Shown: in pieces, positions 14,140 through 19,363 of the stretch | Position numbering within the stretch: the stretch's first letter is position 1 | How the letters are laid out: the number at the start of each line of letters is the position of its first letter | From: DASZXJ01 sp035545895 | GTDB lineage: Bacteria > Planctomycetota > Phycisphaerae > Tepidisphaerales > Tepidisphaeraceae | Direction: 5' to 3' | Length of the DNA stretch: 19,363 nucleotides | Assembly: GCA_035545895.1 (NCBI GenBank) | Contig: DASZXJ010000028.1 | Coordinates: forward strand, 1-19,363 | The notes under the pieces: generated by a model | Database searches by the model: none | What the model was told of the DNA's origin: nothing | The model's input: only the letters and a program-made list of their open reading frames with translations | Made by a program: the position numbers and the translations under genes

Positions 14140-15450
14140 TTGGCAACGATTCGGCCATTTTCGGGCATTCATTACGCGAGCCGGGCGGATTTGGAGATTT
14201 CCAGGCTCATCGCTCCTCCCTACGATGTGCTGGACGATGCCGGCAAGGCGGCGCTGCAGGCGAGACATCCCAATAATGTTGTCACGATCGATTTGCCTCA
14301 CATGCCTCCCAAAAGCGTCGGCCCGGACGCGGCCTACGAAAAGGCCAACACCACCCTGCGGGCATGGCTTTCCGCGGGCATCCTGGTGCGCGATAAACGC
14401 CCGGCCATTTATCCATATACCCAGACTTTTGAACACAACGGCAAGACCTTTCACCGGCGCGGGTTGGTCTGCACGGTCAAACTCGAACCGTTTGGCGCCG
14501 GACACATCGTGCCTCATGAAAAGACTTATGCGGGCCCGATCGAAGATCGTTTCAAGCTGATGAAAGCGACCCAATCGCAGCTTTCGCCGGTTTTCGGATT
14601 GTTCAGCGACCCACGCAGCGAGGTGACGAAAACCCTCTATCAACACGTTGGCAAGCCCATGCTGGACGGAACGCTTGATGGCGTGCGCAGCCAGCTTTGG
14701 TCGGTCACCGACGCTGAAGTCGAAAACCAGGTCATTCAGATGATGGGCACCAAGTCCATCTATATTGCTGACGGACATCATCGATACACGACTGCCCTTC
14801 ATTATCAGACCGAAACGGCCAACGCAGCGGGCGGTAAGTTGCCCGCCAACCATCCCGCGAATTTCTGCATGTTTGTGCTCGTCAGCATGCACGATGATGG
14901 GCTTTTGATCCTGCCGACCCATCGATTGATCGGCGGAATGAGCAAATTCGACCTTAACGCGTTCAAAACCGCGATTGGATCCAGTTTTGAAATCACCGAA
15001 TCGCCTCTTCCCGCCGATCGCGCCGGGGAACTGGCCGATGTCATCGCCCATGGCGATCCGCATTCCATGGGCCTGTTTGACGGGACGACGCGCAAGTCTT
15101 ACCTGCTGAAACTGAAGAACCCCGACGTCTTAAAGCCTCTGGAACCCAGGAATTCCGACGCCTGGCGACGATTGGACGTGGCGATCCTTCAGCGGTATCT
15201 GCTGGATGAAGTGCTGCAACCCCGATTTGCCGCAGGTAAGGAACTGGCCAAGGGTTACACCGCGGACGCCCGAACAATTCCCGGATCGGTCGATGGCAAG
15301 CAGTATCAAATCGCCCTGCTATTGAGGCCCACGCCCCTGATGGCGCTGGAGGACCTCGGCAAGAGCGGCGAAGTGATGCCTCAAAAAAGCACGTATTTCT
15401 TCCCGAAATTGGCGACCGGCATGATGATCAACCCGCTGGATGTGGCTTGA
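14140..15450 (+). CDS. DUF1015 family protein
   Basis: A 436-residue soluble protein of the DUF1015 family (PF06245-type). Conserved marks are IRPFSGIHY at the N-terminus, APPYDV (25-30), GHIVPHEKTYAGPIEDR (121-137), the hallmark IADGHHRYTTAL (209-220), and NFCMFVLVSMHDDGLLILPTHRLI. The biochemical role is not settled; I recall a free-serine kinase activity being proposed for related proteins, but cannot verify it. The start is TTG at 14140, supported by AAGGAG at 14129-14134 and by the family-typical first residues; no ATG fits. A weak promoter (TTGATC at 14086, CATAAT at 14106, 14-base spacer) may lie just after the 38-bp hairpin. It is followed by rpsU after 33 bases. Confidence 0.92.
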   Translation: MATIRPFSGIHYASRADLEISRLIAPPYDVLDDAGKAALQARHPNNVVTIDLPHMPPKSVGPDAAYEKANTTLRAWLSAGILVRDKRPAIYPYTQTFEHNGKTFHRRGLVCTVKLEPFGAGHIVPHEKTYAGPIEDRFKLMKATQSQLSPVFGLFSDPRSEVTKTLYQHVGKPMLDGTLDGVRSQLWSVTDAEVENQVIQMMGTKSIYIADGHHRYTTALHYQTETANAAGGKLPANHPANFCMFVLVSMHDDGLLILPTHRLIGGMSKFDLNAFKTAIGSSFEITESPLPADRAGELADVIAHGDPHSMGLFDGTTRKSYLLKLKNPDVLKPLEPRNSDAWRRLDVAILQRYLLDEVLQPRFAAGKELAKGYTADARTIPGSVDGKQYQIALLLRPTPLMALEDLGKSGEVMPQKSTYFFPKLATGMMINPLDVA

Positions 15451-15474
15451 ACAAATCCCCCGTGCCGGTACACT
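15447..15474 (+). promoter_or_regulatory. Candidate rpsU promoter giving a near-leaderless mRNA
   Basis: TTGAAC (15447-15452) overlaps the DUF1015 stop codon and is followed after 16 bases by TACACT (15469-15474). The rpsU ATG begins 9 bases later and has no Shine-Dalgarno, so transcription would start within a few bases of the ATG. Confidence 0.5.
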
Positions 15475-15483
15475 GCTCCGCCT

Positions 15484-15678
15484 ATGATCAAAGTCAAGAG
15501 TCGCGGAAACGAGACGGCGGAACAGATGCTTCGCCGGTTTAAGAAGATGTGCGAAAAGGAAGGTCTTACCAAAGACATCAAGCGAGTGGCATATTACGAG
15601 AAGCCCTCCGAGAAGCGCCGCCGCCGACAGCGCAAAGGTCCGCGCCCGGTCGTTGGCGGAATGTCACCGCGACGATAA
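15484..15678 (+). CDS. rpsU: 30S ribosomal protein S21
   Basis: A 64-residue, very basic small-subunit protein located near the anti-Shine-Dalgarno end of 16S rRNA. It begins MIKVKSRGNETAEQMLRRFKK, has CEKEGLTKDIKRVAYYEKPSEKRRRRQRK, and ends in a short basic tail (GGMSPRR). Length is typical. No ribosome-binding site precedes the ATG; a TANNNT -10 box 9 bases upstream suggests a leaderless mRNA. S21 is itself tied to Shine-Dalgarno recognition, so translation of its own mRNA without one is notable. A heptamer-repeat hairpin begins 8 bases after its stop codon. Confidence 0.96.
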   Translation: MIKVKSRGNETAEQMLRRFKKMCEKEGLTKDIKRVAYYEKPSEKRRRRQRKGPRPVVGGMSPRR

Positions 15679-15685
15679 CGAATTT

Positions 15686-15757
15686 ATTTTGGATTGCGGA
15701 TTGCGGATTTTGGATTTGAAATCCTGCAGTCCAAAATACGAAATCTAAATCCAAAAT
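15686..15757. repeat. Heptamer-built hairpin between rpsU and the ABC ATPase gene
   Basis: The left arm has 7-base units starting at 15686, 15693, 15700, 15707 and 15714 (ATTTTGG, ATTGCGG, ATTGCGG, ATTTTGG, ATTTGAA). The right arm has CCAAAAT (15731), ACGAAAT (15738), CTAAAT (15745, one base short) and CCAAAAT (15751). The outer ATTTTGGATT pairs perfectly with AATCCAAAAT. The first two bases of the ABC ATPase start codon are the end of the right arm. Confidence 0.85.
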
Positions 15758-16643
15758 GGCGATATCTGACGCAGCCGTTCACACCGAGCACCTCACCAAG
15801 ATCTACAAGGATTTCTGGGGCCGGGACAAAGTGCGGGCCTTGGATGATCTGAACCTGACGATCAACCGTGGCGAAGTGTTCGGCCTGCTCGGGCCCAATG
15901 GCTCGGGCAAGTCCACCACCATCAAATTATTGCTCGGGTTGATTTTCGCGACGCGAGGCAGCGCCCATATCCTGGGCGCGCCGGCCGGATCGACAACGAT
16001 CAACCAGAAAATCGGGTTTCTCCCCGAAGAATCGTATCTCTATCGCTTTCTCAATGGCGAGGAGACGCTGAAGTTTTACGGGCGGCTGTTCAAGATTCCT
16101 TCCAGGGAACTCAAACGCCGAGTGCCGGAACTGCTCGATATTGTTGGCCTGGACGAACGTTCGCGGAAACGCAAACTGCGCGAATATTCCAAGGGCATGG
16201 CCCGGCGAATCGGATTGGCGCAGGCGCTGATCAACAACCCCGACCTGGTTCTTCTCGACGAGCCGACCACGGGCCTTGATCCCATTGGCACGCGCGAAAT
16301 GAAAGACCTGATCCTGTCCCTGAAGAATCAAGGCAAAACGGTGTTACTCTGCTCACACCTGCTGGCGGATGTGCAGGATGTGTGCGACCGCATCACCATT
16401 TTGTTCCGTGGCAAAATGATGGAACTGGGTCATGTAAAGGACTTGATTCAGATCAGAGACATCACGCAGGTCAGCGCCAAAGGACTCTCCGAGCCGCAGG
16501 TCCAGCAATTAAAGGATTTTCTGGCGCAGATGGGCGCTCATGACGCCCAGATTTCACACCCGACGACGACTCTTGAGGATTTGTTCGTGAAGATCGTGCG
16601 GGACAATACGCCCGGAAACGGCAGTTACACCAGCAGCACCTGA
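15756..16643 (+). CDS. ABC transporter ATP-binding protein (ABC-2 type)
   Basis: A 295-residue nucleotide-binding subunit. Walker A is GPNGSGKST (46-54), the signature is YSKGM (144-148, a common LSGGQ variant in this branch), Walker B is LVLLDEP (164-170), and the H-loop His is His201 (CSHLL). The C-terminal ~70 residues are a regulatory extension often seen in ABC-2 exporters (drug, Na+ or lipid export and gliding-type systems). The partner permease follows after 40 bases. The ATG at 15756 has no Shine-Dalgarno and begins inside the end of the hairpin's right arm; no other start fits upstream in frame. The substrate is unknown. Confidence 0.94.
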   Translation: MAISDAAVHTEHLTKIYKDFWGRDKVRALDDLNLTINRGEVFGLLGPNGSGKSTTIKLLLGLIFATRGSAHILGAPAGSTTINQKIGFLPEESYLYRFLNGEETLKFYGRLFKIPSRELKRRVPELLDIVGLDERSRKRKLREYSKGMARRIGLAQALINNPDLVLLDEPTTGLDPIGTREMKDLILSLKNQGKTVLLCSHLLADVQDVCDRITILFRGKMMELGHVKDLIQIRDITQVSAKGLSEPQVQQLKDFLAQMGAHDAQISHPTTTLEDLFVKIVRDNTPGNGSYTSST

Positions 16644-16646
16644 CGG

Positions 16647-16676
16647 TTGGCAACTCTTTGGCCTGCTTCGTATTAT
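16647..16676 (+). promoter_or_regulatory. Candidate leaderless promoter of the ABC permease
   Basis: TTGGCA (16647-16652) and TATTAT (16671-16676) are separated by 18 bases; each matches the housekeeping consensus at five of six positions. The ATG at 16684 begins 7 bases later with no Shine-Dalgarno, so transcription would start at the ATG. The promoter sits in the 40-base gap after the ATPase gene and would allow separate expression of the permease. Confidence 0.5.
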
Positions 16677-16683
16677 AAATTCA

Positions 16684-18774
16684 ATGCTCGCGTACATTCC
16701 TCAGTCAATCGAAAACAACCTTCAATGGCTCGCGCCGGCGGCTATTGTCGTGCTGGGGCTGCTTGTTTATGGCTTTGGCGATTTGTTTCGGTTCAGCTTC
16801 CGGCGGGCACACGCCATTTCGAGCGTTTGTTTTTGGGAATCGATTCGACGCCGCGTGCTTTGGATTTCGCCGCTTGCGATGATCGGCGTATTGCTGGTCA
16901 CTCAATTTCAAAAATCGCTGGACGAACAGGATGCGATTCGCCAGACGATCAAATTTACGTTGTTTGCCGCCGGCATGGTCGTGACGATGACGGCGGTCAT
17001 TCTGGCGTGCACCAACCTGCCTCGCGAAATCGAATCGCGGGTGATTTATACCGTTGTCACCAAGCCGATCACTCGCCTGGAAATTGTCGCCGGCAAGGTG
17101 TTGGGCTTTGCCAAGGTGTCGGCAGCCATTCTCGTAATCATGGGCGTGTTCACGCTGATATACATCCATGGGCGCGGATGGAGCCTGCGACGAGACATAC
17201 AAAAGCGACTGGAAGCCGGATCGATCGATCCCATCTCAAGACCGACTTACGAATATTGGGCCAAGGAAGGCCTGCTCAGCGCCCGCACGTTTGAAAAACC
17301 AGCGACCTTGCAGGTTTATGCGCAAGAGCCAAATTCTGATACTCGTCGATGGTTTTATAGCGAAGGGGATGGGAGCATCGTCGTGCCGTTTTTCGTTACC
17401 CCCGAGTTGCTCACACCACGCGGTTCGCCGGATTTCAAACCCGGCGATGCAGGCATTGTCGTGCAGTTGATGATTGGATTTCGCGACACCGATTACAATA
17501 AAGCGCAGCCTGAACCTTCCGGCCTGCCGATTGGAATCGCCGCGCCGACCACCACGCTCATCCAGGCTCCCGCAAAAAGCGCGGCGGTTCGCATTGAATT
17601 CCTGGATGAAAATCTAAATTCGCTGATCGACTACCGCAGCATCAACGGCGGTCAACCCATCGTTTTGAACGATCCGTCAGGCGCCACGCCCACCTCAATT
17701 CAGGTGTCCCAGGAAATCGCGTTGAATCTGCTCCGTTCGCAATTGTTGTATGTGTCTGTGACGGGCGCGACGCAGGGCGTTGAATATTCGGTGGATACCC
17801 GTCATGAACCCGATGCATTGCACAACCCCATATGCTTGCTCGTCCCCGGGACAACTCCCGATATGGCCAGAATTATCGGCCCGGTCGATGATCGAACGAC
17901 AGACACCTACCAACCTGCACTGCCGACGTTTCGCGGGCGAACCAGCACATATGGACAGCAACTTCGCGGAGGCCCGGCGAAAATCGCGCCGGTTGCCGTT
18001 TATCGATTCCGGGGCGCAACTCCGCGCAGTGCCGACGGGTCCGCCGCTTTTGAAATTCGCGTACGCATCGAGCATAGCGGAGCGGATGAAAACGACATCG
18101 AAACCACGCGCTTCCAACTGATTGCGGTCAATCGCAAAACCGGCGTGGCGGGAGAACCCATTTACATCTCACCCGAAAGCAATCGAACAACTTACTTCTC
18201 CTTGCCTTCGTTTTCCATGCAGGACGGTGATTTCGATGTCTACCTGCGCGACCTGAGCCCGGGACAATACGTGAACATTCGCGCTGACGTCTTATCGCTT
18301 GTCGCATCCAAAGAATCCTTCGATTTCAACCTGGTTAAAAGCCTCTCAATCTTGTGGATGCTTTCCATACTTGTGGTGGTCATCGCCATTTTTTGCAGCA
18401 CTTTTTTGTCCTGGCCGATCGCGATCGTGCTCACTTTGCTCCTGTTGCTCGGACATTGGGGTATTTCGCAGCTCAGCGATTCTCTGGCGCCGGGAATTGG
18501 GAACATGGTTGCGCAGGACCTGTTTGGCTCCGTGTCGGGCGCCAGCCAGGTGAAGGTGGTTCAACAGTCGGTGGATGCGATGGCGCGCGTGTTGAATCAG
18601 TTGGCCATCATCCTGCCGGACATCGGACAGTTTTCCGCCATTGACGATATCGAGGCGGGCATCACCATTTCCGCCTCCAGCCTGATTGCTCCAATGAAGG
18701 TACTGGCGACTTTTGGACTGCCCATGCTTGCCTTAAGTTATGTCCTGCTAAGGAATAAAGAGGTTGCGCCGTAG
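16684..18774 (+). CDS. ABC-2 type permease with a large soluble insert
   Basis: A 696-residue membrane protein, the partner of the ATPase upstream. N-terminal membrane segments lie near residues 15-33, 58-73, 91-110 and 141-161. Between the third and fourth is LPREIESRVIYTVVTKPITRLEIVAGKVLG, the cytoplasmic motif typical of ABC-2 permeases. About 400 residues (165-560) follow without a membrane segment, rich in beta-prone sequence and probably extracytoplasmic. Then come two adjacent helices (about 570-610) and a last one near 668-690. The insert is much larger than in ordinary ABC-2 permeases and may bind substrate or the cell wall; I do not recognise a domain in it. A small hairpin (18763-18785) spans the stop codon. 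Confidence 0.85.
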   Translation: MLAYIPQSIENNLQWLAPAAIVVLGLLVYGFGDLFRFSFRRAHAISSVCFWESIRRRVLWISPLAMIGVLLVTQFQKSLDEQDAIRQTIKFTLFAAGMVVTMTAVILACTNLPREIESRVIYTVVTKPITRLEIVAGKVLGFAKVSAAILVIMGVFTLIYIHGRGWSLRRDIQKRLEAGSIDPISRPTYEYWAKEGLLSARTFEKPATLQVYAQEPNSDTRRWFYSEGDGSIVVPFFVTPELLTPRGSPDFKPGDAGIVVQLMIGFRDTDYNKAQPEPSGLPIGIAAPTTTLIQAPAKSAAVRIEFLDENLNSLIDYRSINGGQPIVLNDPSGATPTSIQVSQEIALNLLRSQLLYVSVTGATQGVEYSVDTRHEPDALHNPICLLVPGTTPDMARIIGPVDDRTTDTYQPALPTFRGRTSTYGQQLRGGPAKIAPVAVYRFRGATPRSADGSAAFEIRVRIEHSGADENDIETTRFQLIAVNRKTGVAGEPIYISPESNRTTYFSLPSFSMQDGDFDVYLRDLSPGQYVNIRADVLSLVASKESFDFNLVKSLSILWMLSILVVVIAIFCSTFLSWPIAIVLTLLLLLGHWGISQLSDSLAPGIGNMVAQDLFGSVSGASQVKVVQQSVDAMARVLNQLAIILPDIGQFSAIDDIEAGITISASSLIAPMKVLATFGLPMLALSYVLLRNKEVAP

Positions 18775-18785
18775 CCGGCGGCAAC
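18763..18785 (+). terminator. Hairpin spanning the permease stop codon
   Basis: GTTGCGCCG (18763-18771) pairs with CGGC-G-GCAAC (18776-18785) with one bulged base; the TAG stop codon is in the four-base loop. No T-run follows, so it is only a candidate transcript-end or decay-blocking structure. Confidence 0.35.
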
Positions 18786-18878
18786 CCTCTGCCACGCTGC
18801 GATCAAGGATCACTTCATTGCGGCATGCTCCGATAATCCCTCATTTTTCAAGGTCCTTCTTGCCGAAGTAACTTCTGC

Positions 18879-19363
18879 ATGGACCTTGCAACGCTTATCG
18901 GATACGGCTTGGCGTGGGGTGCGCTGGCGTACGGCATTTATCACGCTTCGCACGGAGCGATCGGTGGGTATATCAATCCAGCCGAAATGCTTGTCGTGGG
19001 CGGCTGCGCGTTCGGCGCAGCGTTCTGCTCCATGCCCTTGCACTCGGTCATTGCCGCGTTCAGTTCGGTCAAGAAGATGCTCTTCTCGAAGGAGACGCAT
19101 ATTGAGCATGTCATCAAGGAAATGGTGACCTACGCCGAAACGGCCCGCCGCGATGGCGTACTCGCCCTGGAAACCGTTGCCCGCGAAGCACCCGATCCAT
19201 TTCTCCGGCGCGGATTACAGCTCACCATCGATGGCACGGACCCGGAACTCATCGAACGAATCATGCGCATCGAGATCGAAGCGATGCTCGAACGACACAA
19301 GCACGGCAAGCATTTCTGGGCCTCAATCGCCAAGTTCGGCCCGGGCTGCGGATTGGTCGCCTG
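18879..19363 (+). CDS. motA: Flagellar motor stator protein MotA, partial (5' end only)
   Basis: The first 161 residues of a MotA/ExbB-type stator subunit; the frame is open to the window end. Membrane segments lie near residues 4-22 and 36-60. The cytoplasmic motor contact region has ETARRDGVLALE (87-98), matching the MotA residues that touch FliG (Arg91, Glu98). DPFLRRGLQLTIDGTDPELI and the FGPGCGLVA run at the cut, with the conserved Pro155, support MotA over ExbB. The ATG at 18879 is in the right place for the first helix; no clear ribosome-binding site is seen. A CCGATAAT at 18830-18837 resembles a flagellar sigma-28 -10 box, but no matching TAAA -35 is present. motB would be expected downstream. 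Confidence 0.9.
   Translation, partial: MDLATLIGYGLAWGALAYGIYHASHGAIGGYINPAEMLVVGGCAFGAAFCSMPLHSVIAAFSSVKKMLFSKETHIEHVIKEMVTYAETARRDGVLALETVAREAPDPFLRRGLQLTIDGTDPELIERIMRIEIEAMLERHKHGKHFWASIAKFGPGCGLVA

Noticed and set aside
14032..15063. 343-codon minus-strand frame opposite the DUF1015 gene
   Set aside because: DUF1015 has its family signature and a strong ribosome-binding site; the opposite frame starts inside it and runs into the 38-bp hairpin.
18830..18837. Flagellar sigma-28 promoter before motA
   Set aside because: CCGATAAT resembles the -10 box, but there is no TAAA-type -35 at the right spacing.

Overview
This 19.4 kb window looks like chromosomal DNA from a planctomycete-type bacterium (Phycisphaerae is plausible, but that is inference). 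The reasons are the style of the GroEL protein, an 80-residue small protein of a type I associate with planctomycetes, and the many repeat-rich hairpins between genes. No rRNA, tRNA, CRISPR array, insertion sequence, integrase or phage gene is visible, and there is no gene-free stretch longer than 300 bases.

Layout, left to right. Positions 1-251 hold no gene but contain a 17-bp perfect hairpin. Then, on the minus strand, come ppk2 (polyphosphate kinase 2), a four-helix membrane protein of unknown role, two tandem paralogous sterol-desaturase/fatty-acid-hydroxylase membrane proteins and an SGNH/GDSL-type esterase lipoprotein. A lone Flp-type pilin (plus) follows. Next is a short decayed patch: a TPR-like gene fragment, and a GTGA-coupled pair made of the 80-residue protein and a YgiT-like zinc-finger protein that has lost one cysteine. 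Then comes a minus-strand block read as response regulator, groES, groEL, ending in a clear Rho-independent terminator. Upstream of it is a second minus-strand block, read as ispH, rfbA, VOC protein, rfbB, GNAT, rfbD. It supplies isoprenoid precursors (IspH) and three of the four dTDP-L-rhamnose steps; rfbC is missing. From 14140 the plus strand carries a DUF1015 protein (TTG start), rpsU, an ABC transporter ATPase and its large permease, and the 5' part of motA, which runs off the window end.

The most striking non-gene signal lies between the genes. At least nine intergenic gaps are largely filled by inverted-repeat hairpins. Four of them (8000-8080, 8403-8488, 12907-12989, 15686-15757) are built of tandem 7-base units in both arms. 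Each has its own heptamer, but all share one architecture. They recall the STRR heptamer repeats described in cyanobacteria, here folded into inverted pairs. Others are near-perfect long hairpins (38 bp at 13982-14079; 31 bp with one mismatch at 11582-11654) or twin hairpins whose arms also pair with each other (5380-5432, 10485-10547). Several reach into the ribosome-binding site, start codon or stop codon of neighbouring genes.

A second pattern is a set of TANNNT -10 boxes 6-9 bases before start codons that mostly lack a Shine-Dalgarno sequence (80-residue protein, ispH, rpsU, ABC permease). This suggests leaderless or nearly leaderless mRNAs.
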